Origin: Pomphorhynchus laevis
Taxonomy: Eukaryota; Acanthocephala; Palaeacanthocephala; Echinorhynchida; Pomphorhynchidae
Assembly: GCA_012934845.2 (NCBI GenBank)
Contig: WNNJ02001721.1
Location: forward strand, 1 to 64,000
Direction: 5' to 3'
Length of the DNA stretch: 64,000 nucleotides
Shown here: in pieces, positions 60,301 to 64,000 of the stretch
Layout: each line of letters starts with the position of its first letter
How positions within the stretch are numbered: position 1 is the stretch's first letter
Translations under genes and position numbers: made by a program
The notes under the pieces: model-generated
Database searches by the model: none
What the model was told of the DNA's origin: nothing
The model's input: the letters and a program-made list of their open reading frames with translations, nothing else

Positions 60301-60354
60301 AACAGCCCATATCAATAACTCGTTGTATGGGTATGCAAATGTGCACGAATTAGC
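29769..60354 (-). CDS. TRPM (melastatin) cation channel, C-terminal two thirds, 12 exons
   Basis: Twelve minus-strand exons (listed singly) join with consistent phases to 849 codons including the stop. TRPM proteins are tetrameric plasma-membrane or organelle cation channels. Exons 1-3 give the end of the melastatin region (NELLIWAVLTKRHEMALFVW, LLTYEMKHLSDWTCL), exon 4 an acidic serine-rich loop, exons 5-7 S1-S4, exons 8-9 S5, pore and S6, exon 10 the TRP helix (WKFQRY), and exons 11-12 the coiled coil and a tail of about 200 aa. No C-terminal kinase or NUDT9-H domain follows. The N-terminal half is not in the window between 60.4 and 64 kb as far as I can see. Introns are either 46-54 nt or 0.9-9.6 kb, the long ones filled with retroelements. 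The mammalian relatives I recall best are TRPM1/3/6/7. Confidence 0.9.
30419..30551 (-). CDS. TRPM visible exon 11
   Basis: 133 nt after a 9.55-kb intron. GLKVFLNDEEMETIHDFEEQ, CVEEFF, then EEQRLESKAMVACER. This is the conserved pre-coil block (family: [20 protein letters not shown]). Confidence 0.93.
30770..31450 (+). mobile_element. Decayed LINE RT fragment
   Basis: VHIDLSKTFDKVDHSMLLSK near 30780-30850 is RT motif A. ILGVDFILNLSLASHFNVVI near 31225-31290 and TYWLSLYTF near 31375 belong to the post-catalytic part. Motifs B and C are lost. The copy lies in the intron before the penultimate TRPM exon. Confidence 0.6.
31663..34038 (-). CDS. CR1-like ORF2: endonuclease C-term and reverse transcriptase
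   Basis: 791-codon open frame. GGIIDCIFV and LSDHYLLTI are the C-terminal endonuclease motifs. The RT has LPTISKLFERIIL, SLDLSSAFDVVDHTIL (A), CGVPQGSVLGPLLFTLLLGD (B) and IQYADDIVIYA (C). The end is AAPRLWNKLPRDTK. The first codons overlap the preceding frame, where a single frameshift (near 33.95-34.04 kb) separates the two parts of ORF2. Otherwise intact. Confidence 0.92.
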   Translation of the reverse strand: MRSLVTPTRDIIRFGFRYIPTKSTHIQGGIIDCIFVRSSSTCSTVSVKDVGLSDHYLLTINIKTNDPPHLTHPHIYRPWKQLDLNNLRINLLSSPLLIFAAFTNTSLDDLTNMYSTELIGILDMILPFKQCTPRRQSGAPWFDSDCRRAKRSLRHLHRMHSRFRRRNITELLNSSYSEYLEFRRKYRYFLNSKCSSYWQSKTSLRDNHQYAWKSINNLLGRNKSVTSISISSNEFASHLQRKIARTLTSIHVPLSSSFSYLAPYHTKLFHFSLLSIESVSDALARLPNSTSPLDPVPTYILKLLSDTISFYLTSVFNMSIHLSHYPSSFKHAIVRPLLKKHHLDPSSASSYRPISNLPTISKLFERIILRQVSNYISSNSMFPPFQSAYRPQHSTMTACTKLSNDLLLALNKHLVSLVISLDLSSAFDVVDHTILLSCLRQRYCFSSHVISWFKSHLSNRSYHVVSNSNSSAPVPLSCGVPQGSVLGPLLFTLLLGDLSSIVVPFGFEVIQYADDIVIYASYTLTSASNLASDASSCLSAIHAYLCSIRMFLNNEKSNMMWITPRHSYTLDFPVCIHNFRLPEVTIMTILGVPFDNNLSFLPFIRSKISSCSLILRDIRSIHRNLDVKSTSILISSLFMPRLEYCLGLLVNCPAYQFHYLQRILHTAARVIFRLRKYDHISNTLRILNWLDIPSRITSQILTLAWQIKFRHNPPYLYLPDSASYMTTGLSLRSHRSYSLFVPRHNGNHGYRAFTIAAPRLWNKLPRDTKSLMSLKHFKTSLIAILLANELK
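33897..34592 (-). CDS. CR1-like ORF2 N-terminus: AP endonuclease
   Basis: LNIGLINIRSLLHKL, LCLTESWHSTND, FALIYRPG and ILGDLNIRLDRPL are the apurinic-type endonuclease motifs. After LDRPL the frame departs from the family and the homologous sequence continues in the frame of 34038-31663. Confidence 0.9.
   Translation of the reverse strand: MSDSPSSSLGCFAPFNSKSSSLNSPSNYSLNIGLINIRSLLHKLELALEVFQNNSLSLLCLTESWHSTNDISIRRFVSLNLNVAERARHGDPGRINHGGLLSFSLSAISLHVLNFPVAPTSYELMCFNAIHFSRRICFALIYRPGSSAPCLTFFDELFDMLSNLSITSSPVIILGDLNIRLDRPLCAHSSHLLETLSDLASDISLLNPLISKVALLIASLFVHRLLAAPFL
34526..34786 (-). CDS. CR1-like ORF1 C-terminal part
   Basis: LKLLRKQLHEKRLADPSHKF, IIRNNQVIRLQK resembles the ORF1 C-terminus of CR1-type elements, preceded in the same element by a SPDLSPPEVKAL segment. 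It overlaps the ORF2 start. The region between this and the cysteine-rich part (34.8-35.26 kb) is interrupted by stops. Confidence 0.65.
   Translation of the reverse strand: MKALKLLRKQLHEKRLADPSHKFIIRNNQVIRLQKNHLISAEIQPNISPPSYDIMINRKQQRGENCLILPPLPWVVSRHLTPNHPP
35265..35837 (-). CDS. CR1-like ORF1 N-terminal part, cysteine-rich
   Basis: 190-codon frame with a zinc-binding cluster near residues 33-63 (CCSCNSKNSICRSCICAKAG, then CVDCYAQNCENGN) and a second CxxC pair near 168. This C-rich pattern is common in ORF1 of CR1-like LINEs and likely binds nucleic acid. Confidence 0.75.
   Translation of the reverse strand: MHTEPRQMEQTNASKTISRTSNRVMSTSSRCCSCNSKNSICRSCICAKAGRTCVDCYAQNCENGNSKEINRSRSVESHLPLNSENSTLLYNDISTTRLGDSVLQFNPSLAASAIQIPNCVLPSLSPIITQGEFVSLDLKCTALDCPKYSSVKVPCQVSREFFTRDFLCGLCSTKLLSDLKQSLASANFLY
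36397..37260 (+). CDS. LINE family 2 endonuclease domain
   Basis: LKILNYNAESIKYLLSIGF, VIILTETLSCDPCIISGFHC, CYFAPLSSTTEI, LVIIAGDLNNHYTNP and YNGSSIIDLVFAS are the apurinic endonuclease motifs, including the GDLN metal site. The final SDH box is altered. Confidence 0.85.
   Translation: MSSFSITNLGDEHYILSSTTCSSNSKLTNYIYSIDTAIVTCDQPPSVLNSTLKILNYNAESIKYLLSIGFVVYISSFHVIILTETLSCDPCIISGFHCPATLFGRGRLREGLLVGLNCEFSTWSSAKGSCSIAVETPICTFVGCYFAPLSSTTEIIDELSTLFAQISFDRLVIIAGDLNNHYTNPQSTTLRLISSFLYNLGLTLQSSSSDATYYSYNGSSIIDLVFASTTAQVTLDVESSWSFIRKHKSVIAKIVISPRVPISKYEILDNLISKSRYPKIQSAHRHH
38750..39328 (+). CDS. LINE family 2 RT C-terminal part
   Basis: YKYLGVHLTSTWSFRLHLDQ, PMITYSFPVIWSDF, QLDSCKWRFVKKVLGLSP and the cysteine-rich end HDKLCSIHIPCHDRSIFCSC. 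It is homologous to 28.24-28.98 kb (minus). The catalytic motif upstream (LFADDLLIIAES, near 38.51-38.55 kb) lies in another frame. Confidence 0.85.
   Translation: MYKYLGVHLTSTWSFRLHLDQTACKILLSTFAYKKLPSLSLQCADHFFKVMLEPMITYSFPVIWSDFSIHNFRQLDSCKWRFVKKVLGLSPKIHSTPLSVLTSIRPLSIDYQQRICLTESFAFQQHLQEYIKKIDAVDTEISTAATLLQPLWQQPQATKRPIIVRAYLHGYHDKLCSIHIPCHDRSIFCSCR
39665..39850 (-). mobile_element. Retrozyme-like fragment, diverged
   Basis: Single minus copy in the TRPM intron, with the ribozyme region and part of the downstream unit. A nearby inverted pair, CTAGCTCTATGTA / TACATAGAGCTAG, flanks it. Confidence 0.7.
39710..39790 (-). ncRNA. Type III hammerhead, degenerate
   Basis: Stem III GTGCCGT/ACGGTAC and the GTC triplet are kept. 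The core reads CTGTTGA and GTAA instead of CTGATGA and GAAA, and stem I has one G-U-type change (TGCCGG/CTGGCA). Inactive relic. Confidence 0.7.
40103..40293 (-). CDS. TRPM visible exon 10 (TRP helix)
   Basis: 191 nt. LYWKFQRYHYVMRYEAKPIL then PAPFVIISFCQFIIKYIYRR, matching [20 protein letters not shown] of TRPMs. Acceptor TTTTCAG, donor GTAAGT. Confidence 0.93.
40300..42640. other. TRPM intron, AT-rich
   Basis: No gene. A segment ATTAACTAAATAATCGGTCGAT occurs at about 41464 and 41622, a short dispersed duplication. 42030-42120 is an AT palindrome cluster. Confidence 0.5.
42644..42764 (-). CDS. TRPM visible exon 9 (outer pore, S6)
   Basis: 121 nt after a 46-nt intron. CVDNGPGCQKGHW carries the two outer-pore cysteines, and ITPLTMSIYMIMCNVLLLSI is S6, followed by LIARL and the first two nt of an N codon. 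Confidence 0.9.
42811..42985 (-). CDS. TRPM visible exon 8 (S5 and pore)
   Basis: 175 nt. S5 IIDLLQFVVILLISMMAFGV, then NRQSIKFPNENFTWSLVKNI and the pore YYMLYGEVYAPDID, matching the TRPM FGVARQAI...YWMIYGEVFADQID. The TRPM acid in the filter region is kept. It ends in phase 1 at donor GTAAGA. Confidence 0.94.
43190..44520 (+). mobile_element. LINE family 2, degenerate copy
   Basis: ITYALSDFLIYNFKPLESCK, WRFVNKGTRFVTKYPL parallels the 38.9-39.0 kb RT segment. The 3' end has GGGAGGCTGTAGTGAGCA near 44460, matching the tail of the 39.5-kb copy. Many frameshifts. It lies just downstream of TRPM exon 7 in its intron. Confidence 0.75.
44736..44978 (-). CDS. TRPM visible exon 7 (S3-S4)
   Basis: 243 nt, 81 codons. 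FFDFSTTFETVAILMFFCAF is S3, ARVIYCTNIIYWYLRMFSFL is S4 and IVEKHIGPVIH the S4-S5 linker (family: [28 protein letters not shown]). Donor GTAAGT. The preceding intron is 8.66 kb. Confidence 0.92.
45130..45420 (+). repeat. 21-bp minisatellite, left block
   Basis: Tandem TTCATTATTAACAACGTTGGC units, about a dozen. Because 21 is divisible by 3 it reads as FIINNVG repeats; this is not a protein gene. Confidence 0.92.
45421..46254 (+). mobile_element. CR1-like LINE 3' fragment inside the minisatellite
   Basis: ORF 45455-46123 encodes the RT C-terminus (LVFLGIHFDNNLHLDTFIRD, SSLLYPRIDYCISLFV, IAAPPLWNSLPDHLR), closely related to 75-1400. The 3' end GCATTTGCCACATTAAAAAA matches that copy. Array units continue directly at 46255, so the fragment inserted into, or was captured by, the minisatellite. 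Confidence 0.88.
46255..46575 (+). repeat. 21-bp minisatellite, right block
   Basis: Same unit as the left block with more variants (AACAATGTGGGC, AGCGCGGAC, AACAAGGTAGAC). Both strands give long open frames, as expected of a 21-bp repeat. Confidence 0.92.
46580..47285. other. TRPM intron, unassigned
   Basis: A minus frame at 46699-46884 (61 codons, ALIFVDKTRPKRPIETIAAY) superficially resembles a helicase-C segment but has no flanking support. No gene called. Confidence 0.35.
47290..50490 (-). mobile_element. Zinc-knuckle LINE (Jockey/R1/I-like), decayed
   Basis: Order on minus: ORF1 50485-50000 (161 codons) continuing to zinc knuckles near 49.75-49.88 kb (HCNQC...GHWASLC and LCGVC...DHPDLC), then endonuclease near 48.9-49.4 kb (SDTDVIVLQETQSI). 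A linker with NASLTRFNSYLSS and LKVLAKM (48.50-48.71 kb) follows, then RT near 47.55-47.75 kb (LLSPILYLA...VVYANDITSLFSG, where the catalytic YADD reads YAND). A 39-bp piece (49251-49290) is repeated at 49412-49450. Several frameshifts. Sits in the TRPM intron before exon 7. Confidence 0.75.
50920..51180 (-). mobile_element. SINE family 2 fragment
   Basis: Minus copy with CTTATGAGTACGGATGTACC, GCATGGCAGTAGTAGACG, AAATAATACCAAGATATCAG, the same hammerhead-like core as at 2.9-4.7 kb, degenerate. Confidence 0.55.
51500..52460 (+). mobile_element. Zinc-knuckle LINE, second decayed copy
   Basis: TLNINQWNLKGVSAFRVLSS, DADVIVFQETKL (51580-51690) is the start of an endonuclease. GNASLTRLNSY and LNVLAKMLQLPNL (about 52.07-52.21 kb) match the linker of the 47.3-50.5 kb copy. 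Internal sequence is deleted and frames are broken. Confidence 0.65.
52470..53630. repeat. AT-rich, Penelope-like tail remnants
   Basis: A unit with TTTATATAAAGTTAAAATTTAAAATTG is repeated at about 53100, 53215 and 53325. 53400-53580 has pieces of the Penelope-like tail (CCCAACTTAGCAG, GAGGTCATCAGG). Confidence 0.5.
53637..53765 (-). CDS. TRPM visible exon 6 (S1-S2)
   Basis: 129 nt, 43 codons, after a 54-nt intron (acceptor TTTTATTTTAG). Encodes ALYVCFLVLYTYMVLIE and EIVVWIYVLSLSLEMIMD, aligning with the S1 end and S2 of TRPM. The donor is the consensus GTAAGT. Confidence 0.88.
53820..54062 (-). CDS. TRPM visible exon 5 (linker to S1)
   Basis: 243 nt, 81 codons. Basic linker (SERKRRHDELKASKK) then IYEFFNAPVTKFFENC, equal to the family's IYEFYNAPIVKFW at the start of S1. 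The acceptor is CTTTAG and the donor GTAATT. Confidence 0.9.
54390..54600 (-). mobile_element. Penelope-like 3' tail remnant
   Basis: Minus: ORF end and tail (TTAAACTCTTGAGCC, GATGGATAATAAACAATAT, GAGGAAATA) in diverged form, in the TRPM intron between exons 4 and 5, downstream of exon 4. Confidence 0.55.
54601..55380. other. TRPM intron, nothing recognised
   Basis: AT-rich with no repeat or frame I can name. Confidence 0.5.
55568..55837 (-). CDS. TRPM visible exon 4 (pre-S1, acidic linker)
   Basis: 270 nt, 90 codons. VLAGIFFPPMLFLIEFKTTDE matches the pre-S1 segment (ILLPPSILSLEFK). It is followed by an acidic serine run (SESSSDSDSSTSDGE) and PRRRR. Donor GTAATG. Confidence 0.88.
56048..56285. 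mobile_element. Retrozyme fold-back (head-to-head halves)
   Basis: Arms of about 92 bp (56048-56140 and 56150-56240) are inverted copies meeting inside the ribozyme's stem I loop; the plus copy then runs on to CTCACTCTCCTT at 56275. Each arm has CTGATGA, stem II and GAAA but lacks the 5' GTGCCGTC/TGCCAG strand, so neither can form the type III hammerhead alone. It lies in the TRPM intron between exons 3 and 4. Confidence 0.8.
56709..56937 (-). CDS. TRPM visible exon 3
   Basis: 229 nt. Encodes EYAQLALHVLDQCHKED, LLTYEMKHLSDWTCLFLAS and FIAHQSCQMLLNDLWMGGM, the clearest TRPM signature here (family: LLTYELKNWSNATCLQLA, FIAHTCSQMLLTDMWMG). It ends LVWK before donor GTATTT. Confidence 0.93.
56945..60080. 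other. TRPM intron between exons 2 and 3
   Basis: AT-rich. A tandem duplication of about 200 bp sits at about 58950-59275 (TATCCAATTATCTAGTAT, TTTTCCCTGGGGAA in both halves). ORFs at 57723-57968 and 58518-58781 have no recognisable domain. Confidence 0.5.
60090..60187 (-). CDS. TRPM visible exon 2
   Basis: 98 nt after a 50-nt intron. Encodes ALLAMKLNKSLAREAELDD, LSDEISKEFLTYA plus two nt of a K codon. The donor is GTATAT. Confidence 0.88.
60238..60354 (-). CDS. TRPM visible exon 1
   Basis: 117 nt, 39 codons, phase 0 at both ends. Encodes YPYNELLIWAVLTKRHEMAL...WERGEQAVAK, matching the TRPM1/3 block around FNELLVWAVLMKRQKMAL. The acceptor TTTAG is just upstream and the donor is GTTTGT. Confidence 0.9.
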
Positions 60355-60859
60355 CTAAATCCATATTAAGCAATTGCACTTTAACATAGATTCCGATACG
60401 AGAATTATTTCTGGTTCAAATTTTCTGAAGTTATAAAGTTAAAAATATTACAGAAAAATACGATTGGTGACTCTGCTTGACGAGCAAAGTGATGCAGTCA
60501 GATAGGAAATGTGAAAGTTAATAATTTGAAAAAATTAAATGATATTCAAAAATAATTTGACAAATTATTAAATCCATTTTAAATATTTTGAATATTTTTC
60601 AGGATTAAATGGTTTGGATTAAACATAATTATTTTAATTATAATTATAAATTAATTATTAATTATTAATTATCCTAAATAATATTGTGAATTTTATTGTA
60701 AATTATAATTATTTATTTTCTATTAATAATCTAATTTATTTATTATCTAATTATTAAAATTTTGATTTATTGATTTAGCATTATTATTTTAATTTATTTA
60801 TTTTTATTTATTTAATTATAAGTATTGTATTACTGAAACAACACTTTATAAAATAAAAG

Positions 60860-62110
60860 TCAAGAATCTTTAATACGTTCTACAGCCATATTTACGTCTC
60901 CTAGAGATGCAACAAGAGCTCTAAGATTTGTATCACGGTTATGGAATCCCACTGTCTGCATTTGTTCAACTTCGGATGCAAAAAGTTGTTCTGGAGTTTG
61001 GTTGTTGATTTGTCGGCTGATGTTGCTGGGGATGAAGACGATCTAATGGTTGAAACAACGAAGCAGTATGATCTTGATTAGAATTTTGTAAATTTTGAGA
61101 TGATGTTGTTGCATAAGCTGTTTGTCTATTGCTTGGTGATCGAATAGAATCCACATCAGGTGACGTAGATTGACTATTCATTTGATTATCGACTAGACCG
61201 CTTGTATTTGAAGATATCAACTGTGAATATACTTGTGGGGATGTGTCCCCAAGACGAATTAGGTTCTGTAGAATTTGTACAATTGTCCTCAATGCTCGAG
61301 GATTTGTGTATAGAGCACGAATTTCAGGTATTGGCCACTGACTTATAAACTCATGAATTACACGATGCACTTGTTCTCTTTGTCTTTCGTCCTGTATAAA
61401 TTCATATGTACGCAGCAGATTAAGTAAAATACCAGGATCGCGGATAGAATTATCCATGTTTGGGTTAAAACTGGATGCCCGCAACATGTCGATTAACATG
61501 CGAGGATTTTCAGCAGCGCCTACTAATAATTGTTGAGGGTTCATCGTAGAATATTGATTAGTGTTTTCGCTTTGTGTAGATGGCAAAGGTGACTAAACGG
61601 TTTGAATTATATACATATGTCTAGACCAATCGACTAAATTAAATGACAAATGATTTAAAATGAATGCAGATCGATTACTTTGAAATGTAATGTTCTGAGA
61701 TGCCCCCTGATTAAGCAGGTGGTTTGTATTTTCAGTTCCTACTTGACTAATGCAGCTGTACTAGATGAGCTAGAATTAGTATTCAAAGGGTTATCGTCAA
61801 ACTGTTCATGTGCCACATTAAGCATTGGTTCTTGAAAATCGCGATAAATTCTGTCGAACATTATATCCGCTCGCTAAACTCTCAAGGTTAATCATGGCTC
61901 TATCATGGTTTCTTGTAATTTCCTGTATAGTTGTAGGATTACGAATCATTTCCATTGTTTGACGCATAAAATCCGGATTGCTAAAGAATTGTGAAACCTC
62001 GTGGTTCTCCCTCACTCTTTGCATTTGTGGATTGTTAAGCTTAATTGAACTAAGCAATGCAGGATTACTCATAAGTCCTTGAACGATATGATTACTTAGA
62101 AGGTTTTGAA
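60860..62110 (-). pseudogene. Ubiquilin copy, 5'-truncated and frameshifted
   Basis: Ubiquilins shuttle ubiquitinated proteins to the proteasome. In order on minus: STI1-like LMSNPALLSSIKLNNPQMQR, FFSNPDFMRQTMEMIRNPTT and NHDRAMINLESLASGYN (62072 to about 61860). After one frameshift comes IYRDFQEPMLNVAHEQFDDN (to about 61750). Then ORF 61586-60966 has the second STI1 region (NPRMLIDMLRASS, TNPRALRTIVQILQNL). A further shift leads to the UBA domain VEQMQTVGFHNRD, TNLRALVASLGDVNMAVERI with TGA at 60862-60860. The N-terminal UBL domain is missing; retroelement sequence lies there. At least two frameshifts are not explained by introns, although one short intron near 61.60-61.66 kb is possible. 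Confidence 0.72.
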
Positions 62111-62324
62111 TTACATGTAGGTAAGTTTGAACAGTGCCAAAATATTTTGCTAAATTTAATTAAAATTTAAATTTCCAGATAGAAGGCTCGAAAATGATGC
62201 AAGTGGTAATCTGGATAATGTTGCAGTTCCATCTGTATGTTGATCAATATTCGGTTGTTACGATACTAACCCCTCCTTAATTGTTGGTGATTGCAGAAGC
62301 GATAAAGAAGCATTATTCAGTTGA

Positions 62325-64000
62325 TTAGTTGTGAAGTGTGTTGCCGAAGGTCGTCGTGGAGACGAGTAGCAGGACAGGCATGGCAAACTCAGAATGGTCG
62401 TCGTTGACGATGGGAGCTGTCCGAATATTGGAATCATGAACTACCTCAATTATCTGGGACTCGGGCAGTGCAAGGTGGCGCATAGAAAATAGTTTCGGAG
62501 ATGGATCGTCACAATATCCAAGACTTTTCTCAAGTAGGGGTTGACCCATCTCGTCGAGACTTTTGAGGATCGCATTAGCATTTCCCCTCATCAGTGCGAC
62601 GGACACGCGCTGAAATAGCTGACCCGCTGTGCTGCAACATGGGGTACCATTTTTACATGACATCGAACGACCAATCAAACGAATTAGCTTTTCCCCTTGG
62701 GGGTTACATCCTCCCTCATTATCAACAACTGCTGCCGCAAAACTGTATCCGTTCTCCTCTAATTTGCGTTTATATTTCCTTTCCTTGACACGTGGCTTAC
62801 TTGCTCGCGGCATAGCCAGGGATCTCAGAAGCCATGGAAATATAAGCATTTTGTTGTGGGTTAGTTACGGCAAAATCAACTGCTAAAGGAGGGTCCTTAT
62901 AAAATAGAATATCCGCCGGTCTCTCCCGCAAACCACAAACTAGATTGGGTACTTCCTTTACCCCCTCAATCCAGCAAATACCGCTGCTTAAAAAACCGTA
63001 TCCCTCAAGCTATAATGTCGAATGCCGGGGTAGCCTCCAAACTGGCATGTTAGGGCGTGTAAGCCGAATTTGTCTGCCATCCTAAGGCAGCGTCTGCATC
63101 GATAATCACTTTTGCAGAGAGACTACCCTAACCATAGACGTAGAAGCACAATAAATACATTTGGTGCCAAGTTGATATGTGCGGCTTAGCTAGGAACGGC
63201 GTGTAACCAAGCACACACGTGTGGGCATGAAACTGCCAATAATCGGGCAGTATTGAAGCGATCGGCATTCTTTATTAGCCTGCTGCGCGACATTTCGTCA
63301 ATGTGACAAGATAATCCTCGTTGATTTGTTTGTGGATTTCCTACATGTTGCGGAATGTTAGATTGAACGAATTTGTACCCATGGAAAGTTTTAGGGTCAA
63401 GCTTCAATTGGCTAGCGACAGTGTCTACGCTGGACATTGAAGGCTGCCTGATAGTGTTAGAAGCAGCTTCAAAGGCCCAGTCCTCCCATCTTCAGCAGTA
63501 AGCAAGCTTGCATCCACGTCAACTTATCGGGCTGAATATAAGTGATATTGCTAAAACACTTCAATATCAAGCGGTCGAACAAACGGAAAAACTCTTCGGC
63601 GAAGGCGGGGTCTATAGTGCGCATTAAATAGTTTACCCGTGGTGTGGATGCGCAGCTACGAAGCAGAATGGATGCAACCTGTGCGTCAGGGAGATTTTCA
63701 AGCGAGTCCAGAGTTTGACGCAGGGATGGTAGTACAACATCGACAAGATATCCCAAACAATGCTCCTTAGACCCGATGGGACTTCAAAGAATTGTAAAGT
63801 TTTTTGTGGTGTTAACCAATGATATCCATGGGCATATGCTCTTTATCAAATCGACGTTGTCGTCGAGGTAACACCTATTTAAGCTGATATCTTCAATCTC
63901 TGAGATCTGGACGACAATCGGATTAATTGCTGGGCAACACAGAACTGGACCAAGATGATCCCCTTGTTGTACCCCTCTTAGTGACTAAAGAGGATTCAGG
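62325..64000 (-). mobile_element. Retroelement with RT and PD-(D/E)XK-like nuclease, partial
   Basis: On minus from the window edge: RGVQQGDHLGPVLCCPAINP (RT motif B) and CYLDDNVDLI (catalytic YLDD). Then LPDAQVASILLRSCASTPRV...WMQACLLLKMGGLGL (63756-63469), FNTARLLAVSCPHVCAWLHA (63437-63186), RPADILFYKDPPLAVDFAVT (about 62.9 kb) and KERKYKRKLEENGYSFAAAV-VDNEGG (62849-62325). The last two blocks form the restriction-like nuclease pattern of a retroelement group with QQGDPLGP/YLDD-type RTs. Frameshifts separate the parts. The 5' portion is outside the window. Confidence 0.72.

Overview
The window looks like nuclear DNA of an invertebrate animal. It is very AT-rich and dominated by retroelements, and its recognisable host genes are metazoan: Mediator subunit 27 (MED27), the diphthamide-pathway WD40 protein DPH7, a TRPM-family cation channel and a decayed ubiquilin copy. 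Introns are a mixture of about 50 nt and several kb. Penelope-like elements, many non-LTR retrotransposons and hammerhead-ribozyme repeats would suit a spiralian such as a flatworm, rotifer or acanthocephalan, but I cannot fix the phylum from sequence alone.

Layout. 1-5 kb: a truncated CR1-like LINE, a tRNA-headed SINE, an old Ty3/Gypsy fossil and a second tRNA-headed SINE family. 5.1-6.2 kb: a tandem array of a 310-bp repeat that encodes canonical type III hammerhead ribozymes (retrozyme-like). 7.0-7.7 kb: a 124-bp x5 tandem repeat. 7.8-9.4 kb: the 3' end of an unidentified gene and, 29 bp further on, MED27. 10.6-15.5 kb: Penelope-like fragments and related repeats. 15.9-16.7 kb: DPH7 (minus). 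17.7-20.6 kb: more retrozyme copies mixed with Penelope-like fragments. 22.7-24.6 kb: a repeat carrying a different, type I, hammerhead. 26.6-29.3 kb: Penelope-like and LINE fragments.

29.8-60.4 kb (minus): the C-terminal two thirds of a TRPM channel. I reconstructed 12 exons whose splice phases all agree (2547 coding bases, stop included). They cover the end of the cytosolic melastatin region, S1-S6, the pore, the TRP helix and the C-terminal coiled coil. Its long introns hold a nearly full CR1-like LINE, a second LINE family, a zinc-knuckle LINE, a CR1 fragment inside a 21-bp minisatellite, and retrozyme copies. The N-terminal exons are not visible and probably lie beyond 64 kb. 60.9-62.1 kb: a frameshifted, 5'-truncated ubiquilin copy. 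62.3-64 kb: part of a retroelement with RT and a PD-(D/E)XK-like nuclease domain.

The most notable system is the ribozyme layer. At least two separate hammerhead families occur, with intact catalytic cores in several copies, base-pair covariation between copies and a tandem arrangement. They lie among Penelope-like reverse transcriptases, which are the proposed source of mobility for animal retrozymes.
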